From: Klebsormidium nitens
Lineage: Eukaryota; Streptophyta; Klebsormidiophyceae; Klebsormidiales; Klebsormidiaceae
Direction: 5' to 3'
Length of the DNA: 64,000 nucleotides
Assembly (NCBI GenBank): GCA_000708835.1
Contig: DF237231.1
Coordinates: 4,885 to 68,884 of the forward strand
A program made the position numbers and the translations under genes. Below the pieces are notes generated by a model that did not search any database, was not told the origin of the DNA, and was given only the letters and a program-made list of their open reading frames with translations. Positions 21,942 to 33,400 of the stretch are shown here, in pieces. The number at the start of each line of letters is the position of its first letter. The first letter of the stretch is position 1.

Positions 21942-23560
21942 TCAATCTTCATAGCGAACTTCGACTTCGATCACGAGGTTGCCGTGAGCCTTTGCGAGAG
22001 GCTCGCTGAGAAGCTGCTGTAACCCGTACCCCCACTTCAACCAAGCGAACCCTCGAAAGCTTTCTTCTCTACTGGGAAAGTTGACGGGTACGCTTGCCTG
22101 GACAAGCGCCTCGGTGCGTAACAGCACACGGAATGTCGGAGACACCTTGATCCCTTTCAAGTCTGCCACGTTTGTCGGTTGCAAAGTCCTCGGTACCAGA
22201 GATCCAAGCATAACGCCTGCGGTCGATATTTTTACCGCCCACAACCTGCCTTGAGGCCCCGGAAATGTGTAGCTCACGTCTCCCTTGCCGCCGCTGAGCT
22301 TTTCCATGACCGAGACTAAGGTGCAGCGGGCTTTGAACCCCCGATCTTCCTCGTCGTTTGTAACGGTCACGCCCGAGATCAAGGCTTCCAAGCCTTCCAC
22401 CAAGCGATTCAACTTCCAGTGGCGCGCCTGCGCAACATAAGACACGAACACGAGTATCGGATTCAGGTTGAGCAACAGCTGTTGATGAGATAGGGAAGAG
22501 CCCAGAGGACGGGTGTGGTTCATTGGTTCATTGGTGTGGTTCCCAGAGGATCGGTCAGGGTGCTACGTTTGCATCTAGGGCAGTATTCCGCGGCGTCCTT
22601 TGTGAAGTTACACCTGACTCAACTCAACCCGAGATTGAGACCTATAGATACGACTCCGTCTTATGAATGATGAGCCCAATGAATGGCAGATTCAAGCCCG
22701 GGGGACGGAGGGGGTTTATCTCTGGTTAGGGTGGTTTTGAGTGAGCGCATGACTGGTCTGGATTGGATTTTTGGATTATGATTCCCCAGTGGATTGACCT
22801 TCTCAACCGCAGTCCAGCAGAAGTTTACTCCTAGAGAATTCATCACCTGCGCCAGCAGCAGCGGATCCGATTCCGCCGGAACGGCTCCCGTCGCCAGGTG
22901 CTCCAAGACGGCAGTCCACCGTTCGGGGTGGCAGGTGATGAGCGCGCGCCCCTGGTCGTCGCGCGCGTAGTCGCACTCTCCGTAGAACATTTCAAACAGA
23001 AGTGAGTCCGGAGCGGACGCCAAAACGCTGCGCGGGACGGAGCCCTCCTGTCCGGTGCACGCGAGCACGTATTGGAACCGCTCGCGCTCGTCCTCGGACC
23101 GCCGGCACGCTTCCCGTTGCTTCTCCAAAACCTCCTCTAGCTCCGAGACCTCTTTCATAAATCCCTTCTCTTTTTCCGACATTTCCTGTCGGAGTGCAGC
23201 GTTCTCTGCTTGAAGCGTGTCAGCTTCGGAGCGCGCATCCGCTTTCTCTTTCGCAAGCACCGCGACGCGTGCCCGCAGGTTCTCGTTTTGCTGCCCGAGC
23301 GCTTTCACGTCGCTCGCGGCCGCGAGCGTGCTCACTGCTGTGACCAGTTTTGCATCTGCCACAGTACCAGGCTCAAGAGAAGGAGCTTGGCCAGTGGTCT
23401 GCTCGCTCATGTTTGCTTTCAAAAAGTCTGACGGAGACTCCACAGACGTCGTCAGGAGCGGGGAAGTGATGGTCGAAGAGGAGCAACGCGCTTTTCCAGG
23501 GCACGTCCGTCCCCACCTCGAGAATAAAGGGAGCCGAGAACTTTCTGCCTTAGACGTCAT
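21942..23560 (-). CDS. Coiled-coil / T1 (BTB-KCTD) / MATH-like protein, copy 4, two exons
   Basis: Exons 23560-22847 and 22427-21942 join in phase 0 to a 399-residue protein ending VIEVEVRYED and TGA. The ATG at 23560 matches the start of copies 2 and 3 (MTSKAESSRLPLF versus MASEARLSRLPSF). The coiled coil, the T1 fold (SVPRSVLASAPDSLLFEMF, then GRALITCHPERW) and the MATH-like C-terminus are all intact. The intron splits LLLAQ from ARHWKLNRLVEGLEAL, a site where copies 1, 2 and 3 are continuous. Upstream are leader repeat A and GC-rich block 3, so the unit structure matches copies 2 and 3. Confidence 0.87.
22428..22846 (-). other. Private 419-bp intron of copy 4, probable recent insertion
   Basis: Begins GTGATGAATT and ends TGTTGCGCAG on the minus strand. 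The bases GCGCAGG occur at both junctions (22427-22433 and 22846-22852), as a 7-bp target-site-like duplication; one copy supplies the donor exon edge and the other the AG acceptor. Inside are direct repeats: cccagagga...gtgtggtt twice (about 22500-22550) and a ttcattgg pair. No terminal inverted repeat is seen. Confidence 0.85.
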
Positions 23561-24439
23561 CTGTCGAACATAGAGGAAATGATTGATGTGAGACCTTTTT
23601 GATAGGATAACACCTGAGACCAGCTGATCGTCTTCAAGGTAGAGAGTCAGCACAATCACAACCAAGCATGCAGGTTGACTTCGGGTTTGCAGTTAAACCA
23701 GGGAACAATCGGTTCGAAGACGAAGGTGAGGAGAATTTGAGAAGCAGATGAATCTGTATGGTAAAACGCATCAATATCCTTGTCGCCTCTAATCTAAGTT
23801 TCTACAGCTCGCCGAAAAAACAGATACGACTTGGAGTTGAAGACAGAACCACGCTGTCGGTAGTTGTGAAGTCAAAAGTAGAAGCATACCCGAGAAAGAG
23901 ACCGGTTTGTTCAGGTGAGTGGAGAATACAAGAGACTGGAAATAACGGCAAGCCAGAAGTTTGAACGAGCTTTTTCAGGATGCAATTTGCAGAGTGTGTC
24001 TGCGGTGGATATACAAGCACGGAAGCTCAGCTTGGAGAAACTTGTTCAGCCAAACAAGTCTTTTCCGTTGCAAAGTCAGGTTCCGGAAAACATCTTGTTA
24101 CTAGGCTTCATACTGCAATTGGTCACATGCAATTGGAGATATGCAATCTGCTGAGGTGTGCAAGTTATCTTGACATCCTGAGCAGACCAGAAGAAGGCTT
24201 TCATCAGAGAGTTATAGTTTGAACAAACACGGAAGAACATCCAAACTTCTTTGGACAGCGGTGCTTGCTTTCAGCGTCAGCCCCTTACCTTCTTCAAGTG
24301 GCTCCACATGAGCTGGATTTCCTCACATGTCAAGGCACTACTAATTATTCCAAAAAATGGTCCCAGAAGGTTTGCAGAGTCCTACCCCGGACTGTCAATC
24401 TGCCATCAGGCTTGCGGTGCATTACTGGGGCTTGCGACC

Positions 24440-24670
24440 GCGCCTCTAAGCATGCGGCGGCTGACGTAGCGCGCCCGCTCGACCGCGCTACTGAGTCCGC
24501 CAATGACAGCCTGAGCTTATATATGATGCGCATTGCGCGGGGCCGCCGCGAACGGTACAACCGTCGGGCAAAGCGCGCGCGCCGTGGGATTAAGCGCGCG
24601 CGTGAAGTTCATGGTCGCGGCCGCACGCGCGGGGCGCCTATGGCGCTCAGTGTCCGGCGCGCCGCAAAGT
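24440..24670. repeat. GC-rich block 3 of the T1/MATH units
   Basis: Similar to blocks 1 and 2. Downstream plus-strand frames (to about 24790) are rich in A/R/E/K, compatible with a decayed coiled coil, but no T1 sequence follows. Confidence 0.55.
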
Positions 24671-24679
24671 AGCTGCTGG

Positions 24680-27600
24680 ATGTGTAAAGCGCTTCGAGCG
24701 CGGGTCGTTGCTTTGGTTATCGAAGAAGTAAGACTACAGGCGAGCAAGTCGAGAGCAAGCCTCGCTGAGGAAGTGTCAAGCGCTTGAAGCCAGCTTGGAG
24801 GCACGATCCTCAAGTTTGACAGCTATTCTCAGAGCAATATCGCCGTCCTCCAGACTCGCACGCAAACCTGAGCTACAGTGGGGACGTTCCCAGATGGCTG
24901 AAATAGACATCCCTGGCCACCGCCAATATCGTGGGCGAACTGACGATTATCGAGATCGTGCGCCAGGTCATGAACCTGAGCATTACCAGGGACGTTGCCA
25001 GCCAACACGCTCTGGGTTCGGGCGGAAGACGGAAGACTCTCGGCTGGATCGGTACAGCGGCTCTCCATCCGTTAGAAATGCTTGACAGATCGATGTCCTT
25101 AGAGTAATCAACAACGAAAACCGCAGGCCTGAGCACGTTGGAAAAAACACAACTTCGAAACAACTGCCAGTGAACCCCCCTATTCTGGTTGGGCTCTGCA
25201 CCGCGGGCAACTCTCTGACATCTTTTTTTGGCCGCATCAGGTAGCAACTTGTGCCTGTCGATAGCAACTGAAGGATCAGGAGAAGGGGTAGGCCGCGCGC
25301 TGTGGCTGCAATCGTGCAGCTGGCACAAACTCCTAACTCCGCTTCAGGAACTGATGGGTCACGACTTCGACGCGCTTCGAAGCTCCCCGCTTGCTCACAT
25401 GTGTCAACGAACGTACGTCTCCTGACGAAATGTTGCAGACCTTGGCAGAAACTGAGCTTCAGCAAGGTGGTAAGCTGGGCAGGCGCACACTTAGCGTATA
25501 TTGAGGGAGGCCATACGTACCCTGATGAAGAATGAAAGCTCATACGGTTCGAGAAACCATGTCAATGCATATCCTTTACCAGCTTGTGCTTGTGTACGTG
25601 AGAGGACAACAAGCACTCAGAGGTCGGAACCAGCGCCCCGATCGCTAGAATGATAATAGAAACGCCCATCCAACCTTTTGTAAAAATGCCTCGTATGCAT
25701 ATAGTCTCGTGTGCATTTGAAAGTCTGAAACGTGGGCGTCCAGCGAAGGCAATCCCGACCCATGCCTGGCATGCTGATTTTCATTTAGGCCCGGAGGATC
25801 TGACATTTGCCCTTGGCAAAGCGGGGCCGGCCGCGGCTTGTACCAACGGGTCGTATAAGTACGTAGCGGCGAATCATACTTCTTGATTTGCAGCATTTCA
25901 ACAGGCCATTGCCAACCAGCTCAAATCACAATTGCGCACAATCAATCCACATTGGAGTCGATGGTAGCTTATTAGTGAGAAATGACTGGGGCTTTCCAGT
26001 CTCTTTCCATGTTCATTACCCGTACGTGCCTTTTCTTAAAAACAACTCTGGTATTCTCTAAACCCCAGAACGACCACGCACGGAGCGGGTTTAGGACTGA
26101 GGATGCAAAGCATGGACCGTAAAGGGCGGCGCGAGAAAGAGCCTCACACCGACTCTGAAATCGACAAGGCAGTCGACGTTTTCCCCAATCTTAGAAGCCA
26201 TTCTAAAGAAAGCCTTCAACGAAGGATGTAAAGAGCGTCCACGTGGATTCCTTCAAAAATACACCAGATCCAGCACATAAAATGTCACGGCTCTTCCAAC
26301 ATCCGCATGCCACGATCATGGCTTTTTTTGGAAGTCTTGGAGAAGTCCGTTAAAGGGCAGTCACGTTTCCAACGCATTTGCTTTGGAGAAGTATATTTCA
26401 GACAACCGCGCGGGCAATGGCTCCTCGTACAAAGACGAGGCAGAGCCGGACGTCAGGACTCTAGCAGAAGAAAAAGACTGCATGGACTTTCGCATATAAC
26501 AGCGTACGAGATACTTTCAGTGACTTCGATCTTTCTAAGCGGGCTTTGTCCATGTCATAGCAGACAGTGGTGCCTTCGTAAGCAAGTAGTATGCATGGAT
26601 ACATTTTGGACGAAACCGGATCAGAGGTAGCAAAAGTTGATAAACCCCGGCATTCAGATTCTCCGCAGATTGACGCTCTGAACAGCGCTGTGTTCGCATC
26701 TTTTTTTTGTCACGTCGTAGCCTTTGCGGAGCCGCCGTCGACTTTGGCACGTCACAATGTGCGTCTAACGCCGGTTCCTCGTTGTTGGTCAAGTTCAGCC
26801 CCAGATTAGATTGCTAGCGAGTCGACGCAACCCTGACCTTCTGGGCCTTCATCTAGCGAGTGAACACAGTACTGCTCACGTGTATTGTTACGTCATGGCC
26901 TCTGCGCACCGCAGATCCAGGGGCACAGTCAAAAAGCAGTCGGCCCGCAGATTTTCTCCAGCTCAAAACCTTGCTCGCCCAACAGTATGAGCGCAACGTC
27001 AAAGCAGCTTTGACATTCCTTCCCTGCCTGTATGTGAGCTAGCATCACAGCCTTTGTCATGCTTCATAGTTTGCACAAAAGCCGCGCTTTTGAAAAAATT
27101 CGCAGCAACGCTCTGCGTTGACAAGTGAGCAAGTGCAGTCCGTTGCGAACATTCGTGATTGATGACCGTTACAAGGGCGTACCCAACAGCAGTACCCTGT
27201 CAACGAGCCACAACCTTTGAACTCAGATGTAAAGCTCGATCTGCGAGAGCAGTAGGCCAATCACCATGAGCACTCGAGCACTTCCAGCCGACGTACATTT
27301 TCTCCACGGGCCTACCAACAGACATTGCGACCTACATGCGGAAGAAACCCGAACAAAGGGGATCTGCTCAATGGGCGTAGCCCATCAAGCTTAAAAATGC
27401 ATCGTCGATCAGCTCAGATTACAAGATGTCCGTCTCTGTCTTCCATAGAATGACTTGGACAAAAGGCTTCGCCCATCAGAGCTCCAATACTGCGAATCAG
27501 CTTTCCGTAAGCAATATGAAGTGAACCCCAGCCAGTGAAGAATGACGAAAGTACACGGGGTTGTGCAACTAGCGGACCACCCCCCATTCACTTTGGTTAC

Positions 27601-30469
27601 GAGCAACTAAGGTGCTCTTCTATCAAACAAGCCCTGAAAGGATGACTAGTCATGGGGAGGGAGTAAGACCGTGCCATTGGGCGTTAACGGAAGTTCCATT
27701 GTAAAGAAGGGATGAAGACTGATGGTGCGTGTTTCGCTCGGACTGCCAGATAATCTATCAATGAAGGAGGCAACGAGGATGGCGTCCGTTTGTAACCCTC
27801 AGTGTGCGACTGCTCGGTATGAGGTCTTTCCTGGCCACTGTGGCAATTCCAGCCCAAGTCGACGGTAAACTCAGCTCAAAATTCGAGAGTAACAGAAGTG
27901 TGGCATGTTGCGCAACTTCTCATTCCTGGATGAGTACCCCGTGAAAGGTGGCGGTGCGTTGAAACGTGAGGCAGCTGCAACGTGCAGCCGGCCCGGCGCA
28001 ACTCGCGACCAAAAGGGCCAACGCGACTACTCAAACAACGACCATGACCCTTCCAACGAAAAGAGTACCAAACGTTACCCATCAGCGTATGCACCGGAGC
28101 TGACGCCTTCTCAAAAGGAGACTCTTCGACAAATGCTGACGAAGAGCAGGGCAGCAAAAGTAACCATACGGATCGGCTCTAAGAGCACAGCAATTACCTT
28201 CATGTATGTCAAACGTGAGCCAACTTCTGCCCAAAGCCTATTGTCTTCATAGCCTCCGCCGAACAGCACGCCGCGAGTTGATCCAAAGTCGTCTCACGTG
28301 CATACGGCAGGCGTATTAATGTAAATAGACAATGCAACGTCGCCAAGCAAAGAAACCGTTACGTCTACTTGACATCCCTGACACGTCGCCAAGTTGAAAA
28401 CAATCCACGCCCGAATGAGACGATTACATTCATCAGGGGCCTACAATGAGCAATCAGCAAAGACTTGTTTCCAGAGGACCCTGTACTTGAAGTGGCTTCT
28501 CGTAGACCACAGACTTTGCATCTGCACGGCGGCTCAAAGGACGAGAATGTTCTACGGGGATAAGGTAAGAGAGCCACATGCTAACGAAAGAAAAGGCTTC
28601 ATATTTGAAAACGACGCGGCATCACTTAACCGAGACCTGTGAGCAGACCGGCGCCCACCATCTCACTATCACGGCCGCTCGTAACACTTGATAGTTCTTT
28701 TACTAGCTTTCGTCCCAAAGCGGAAAGCACGTCCTTCTGATATTATGCCCGTCGCCCGCGTTTGCCCTTCAATGGTTGAGTGGAATTTCGACGCATTGTC
28801 AAAAGTGTGAGGACAACTGACTCGCGATGCATCACTGTCCGGATCCGTCAATCCTGAGGCAATCAGAAGCTCGCTTTCAGACAAGAGCTGCTCGGTTGAG
28901 TCTCTGGCTTCGTTGAGCGGATTGTATTTGTCTATTTGGTCCATCATTCCCGCCGGCCACCACAACTCCATCTTGGGTGCCACGAAATAGGAAAAGCCCC
29001 AGAAGCACGCGCGGCAATCTAAACAAACCTCAGGTGGTTGCAATGTAGATCACCAAAGTCACACGAAGAAGACGAAGGAAGCGACTCTTTGTGGAAGATC
29101 GCAGGATGCCCTGGGCCACGGTGGATGCTGATTTCAAGATACACAATCTGTGCGATTATGCTTGTATTCAACCGACTCTCTTGTGGCTGTCCGTGTTGAG
29201 CAAAGAAAACTACTTATAGCGTCCATGGAAGCATCATACTTCAGCATTGGATCCGATTCATTGCGAATCAACTTCACGAGATCCGCATGCTATTCCAATA
29301 ATTGCCATCATGGCAATACCTATCGAGGGGCATCCAAGAAACCTTAAGAGAGAACAAAGCAGTCACTGCACAGGGTTCACAGCGAGAAAGTCTGACAAAA
29401 TGAAAACCTTTGGGCTCACGAATTTAAACCAAGTGTCAGATCCTACAACATATCGCCCCACAGTGTCCAATTACAATGTATTCCTACACCATCTCCTACT
29501 GTCGTCGTGTCCTAAGAAATCAGGCGGCAGTAAACGTTTTGAACCCCAGTACAAACGATTACAATTTCTCAAAACCCGCAGCTAACACGATACCTCGGCT
29601 CGCCCGTCTCTTTCCAGAGCGGGCCGACCCACTTCGGCCCCGCAGAAAAGAGCACGCCCCCGGCAGCTTTTCGGGCACGTCATCAACAGCATCAGCGGCA
29701 GCAGGGGTTCCCGGGTCCTGGAGGGGCCACTTGACGGTGAAGGTTAGCAAAGAACACCTGGTTTAGAACGTTTCATAACTTCGAAGCTATCAACGGCGAG
29801 AAGCCCAGCATCCATTTGCCATTCTTGCCGGGACAGCAGAGAGATGACTCAATGACCGGGGGCGACAACTAAGGCTATAGAGGCGATGACGAAGCCACTG
29901 ATTCGCTTACTTTTTTCAAAGTGGCGTGCAATAAAGCCTCCTTAGCACGCTCCTTATCTGTACCCTGAGATACTGGACAACTACGCGTAACTCGGACCCG
30001 CAGAATCTCTTTCCAATCAAGAAAGTACGTTGTAAGCCACAGGGTAAGCTTCTCGCCCTAATTTTTCGCGCGAAGTTCCCATCAAAACAGCGACCGCTGG
30101 GACGGGTGTCTCTCTTGAGGTTTCAACTGCCCACTTACCGAGTTCTCTCCTCGTTTCCTCCTCCCTGTTTCCGTCCGTTTGGTTCCGTCGTCCCCTTCGT
30201 CGACGGTCCACCTCTGCTCTCGCACCTCCTGAGCGACGCCATCACATACGCCCAGGCCCCTTTCTTCTGTGTAAGCTGACTGGCCCACCCTTCCATCTCC
30301 CTCTTCTGTCTCTTTCCTTTCGATTCACTTTCCGCTCGAGCGCTCGCTTCCTGGCCGTAAACATGGCAACCGGACTTCTCCCAAGCTTTGCTGTCAGCTC
30401 AATGACGTCATCGCATGAGTGACCGGCTGCTTATGAGAGACCTTTCTTCTCCAACATCGGCCTCCTTTC
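24680..30469. other. Gene-poor gap between T1/MATH cluster and TAF1A-like gene
   Basis: AT-richer sequence with only short open frames and no consistent splice signals or domains. Exceptions worth noting are a 115-residue frame at 27905-28252 (+), a 124-residue frame at 28669-29043 (-), and a GC-rich islet at about 29600-29750 with exon-like content. I do not recognise any of them and do not call a gene. Confidence 0.5.
29600..29750 (-). other. Exon-like GC-rich islet, unassigned
   Basis: On the minus strand one frame reads GVLFSAGPKWVGPLWKETG followed by a GAG|GTATCG donor-like site; the GP-x-W-x-GPL pattern faintly recalls Trm1-type tRNA methyltransferases. No neighbouring exons continue it, so it may be a relic or coincidence. 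Confidence 0.2.
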
Positions 30470-33400
30470 TCACCCCGTTCCAAGCTCTCTTTCTTCCCGC
30501 TTCCGCTTAAGCGCCTGCTGCCTTACCGTCAGCCGCTCGACCCGCTTCCCTTTCGCGGCTTCCTGGTCATCATCGCTGACGTCACCGCTTTCGCCGCTGC
30601 TGACGTCATCGCTCTCGTCACTGCTGCTCTCTTTCCGGCCCGGCCTCCTCACGTCTTCGCTCTCCCCGCTGCTCTCCCCACTGCTGACGCCACCGCTCTC
30701 TCCGTTGCTGACGTCATCGCTCCCCTCCCCGCTCTCTTCGCCACTATCCAAGCTACTTACTGCGCCGCCTCTGCCACTACTTTTCGTTTCCCCTCCGCTC
30801 CTGTTCCCGCCGCTCACATTCTTCCGACCCCGTTTGCGCGGCGCCTTCCCGCTGACATCATCGTCCTCCTCGTCGCTCTCTTCCCCGCTCTCGTCACTAC
30901 TTTCCGACTCACCGCTACTCTCTCTGCCTCCTCCCCATTGTCCGCCTATGCCGGTCCTTGTTGTGTCCCCGCGCTGTCTCCCCGTCGTACGGCTTGTCAC
31001 CCTTTCCTCCTCAACCTCAGCCAGCCACTCATCAGCAATCTCTAGAACACCAAACACGCTTTCATCCTCTTCTCTCAGATTTCCGCTATCCTTCTCTTCT
31101 ACTGCCACCACCGCGGTCGTCTGGTCCGCTGCAACGGACACTGACTTTCCGGTTCCGCTCGGCCCCGCTGTTAGCCCCGAAACGGACGGCTCGACCGTCT
31201 CAGTCTCCGCCAGCGACTTCGCAACTTCGCCCCTCGGGTACATGCTCCTTAACCACTCCGAGATGCCCCCTAACCCCGCCGCCGCCCCAGTCAGCGGCGG
31301 CGCGCTCACCGATTTGACGTCAGTCATTGCAGGAACCTCCGCAATAACCAAACCTTTCGACAAACTCCGATCTGCAATCCCACTGGGCGCAGCCTGGGTG
31401 TGCTGCAAAAGCATACCCCTAAACCCCCGCCGTACACCCGGTTTCGCCCCTGACCCAGCCTCTAACTCAGGCCCTTCGTTCGCCTCCATAGACTGCAAAC
31501 CCTTCCCCGAAGTCGACTGGATTAACTCCCTCCCCGTCACCAATCCGCCTTGTAATCCGCTCGCTTCGGTTGACTTTACAAGACTCGCTAACAAATCCTT
31601 TTTGTGCTTCTCTTTGCCCCGTACGGCAGCCTCCCTCTCCCGCGCCCCTTCCCAGAAGCGTTCGTCTCTTCTCTTCCGTTCGCGTCTGAGCACTTTCACG
31701 TACGCTTCCGCTTCTCCGAACCGCGCCTCCAACTCGCGCGCAAACTTTTCTCCGTCGAACCCTTTGCCGCCCTCGCAACGGAACAGCCGCAGGACACTCT
31801 GCGCGTACTCGTTCGGCGGTCCGTACAAGTACGCGGACACCGCGGCCTTGGTCCGGAGCCACGTGGCCAGCTCGTTTTCCCGGTCCCCCCCCTCGATCAG
31901 CCCTCTTTCCACCCCCCCACTCCCCCGCTCTTTCTCTGCTACCCCCATCCTCCCGCCCCCACCTCTAGTTTCGTTGTCCGTTGTACGCAAGAAGAGGTCC
32001 CAATCATGCCTCAAAACATCCCGCCCAAACTGCTGCTCACGCCAGCTGTCGAGCCGCCACAGCCACACGTCAGCAAAGTCCCTTGCCACATCATCGCTGC
32101 GTCGCAATGAACCCACTTCTGGGCCCCCAAGACTTCTCCCCCGAGTCGAGTGGACTCTTGCACTGTCAGCAGTAATCCCCAAAGTGATTGGGGGAGAGTT
32201 GGCTGAGTCCTTTGCGGCGACCCACCAGCGCTCAATACAGCCCAGCAGGTCGCCCCATGCTGTGGTATCTCTGGGCTCCGCTTCGAGAAACTTGGCCAGG
32301 GCCGCCATAAACACGGTGACGCTGACGTCACCTGAGGAAATCAAAAAGCGAATTAGTAACGAGAAGAATCATCACTTCGCCGCAAAACGACTCATAAAGC
32401 ACAAAAATGAGAGAACGCCGAGATGTTGATGGGCCGTTTACCCTGGGTCACGTTGGTAGTCGGAGTCGACTTCTGGTGGAACAGGTGATCTGAAAGTGGT
32501 AGTGCCAATCCGTCGGGCTGTGACAACAGCCACGTGCGGGAATATAATACGAGAGCGTGCGGCTGATCACGAACTCACTCTAGAATCGACTGGCATCGAT
32601 ATCAGATCCGCCGCAATGCGGCTCCGGCGTTCAAAATGCTGACCCACTGGACAATATCTTTCAGGCTGCGTTCGTGAGACGCTGAACTATAAACAAGCTG
32701 GTGACGATGTCCAATAGCGGCCTACCTTTTTCGTACAGCGTTCGTAGGCCCGTGAGCCCTGCTTCCGCTCCTGGGTCGACCTGGAGCAGCTCTAGATAGC
32801 ACCGCTCGAGCGCCGCCGGATCGACCGGATCTTCCGCCTCCAACAAGAGAAGCAAGCTCCTGCACAAACCCCCATTTGCGTCACTCCCGCGAAAGTTCTT
32901 TTGATCAGGAAAGACAATCTGCGTGGCATTCATCGAGAAACGACACCGTGGGTGCTGCCTCAACCGAGCTCTATTCTCCTAAACGGCTCTCTACACGTGG
33001 CATGGCTGGATGGTTCAAGGCTCTTACTTTGCACCACACGCCGCAATCAAACGCTTCACCAATGGCACTAAATGCCCCATGTCGTTGTCGCATGCATGAC
33101 AATTGAGCGACGTAAAGTGCCGGTGACCTTACTCGTAGCACTCCACGTCGTGCGTCTTCTCGCAGAGTGACGTCAGCTTCTGGATCATCACTTCTCGGGA
33201 GAGCCGCTCGACTACTCCGGGCGCCCGGCCGGCCGCCGGCCCCAGCTCTGCAGCCGCCGCCTCAAGCTGTCACTCGGACAGAAGATGACGTCAGCCTACA
33301 ACCAGGAACTTGACCACCTGGGAATATCGCCAGAACGGGGTTGACTGGTTACCATGTAGCAGGCAGTTTTAATAAAGAAGATTCTGCAGTTCTCGCGAAC

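Noticed and set aside
27905-28252. 115-codon plus-strand frame
   Set aside because: No recognisable domain, starts and ends without splice context, composition like surrounding noncoding DNA.
28669-29043. 124-codon minus-strand frame
   Set aside because: No family resemblance and no neighbouring exon; length is within chance for the region.
30705-32429. 574-codon plus-strand open frame
   Set aside because: It is the antisense shadow of the large GC-biased TAF1A-like exon; it is S/P/T-rich low complexity with no domain, while the minus frame continues spliced homology.
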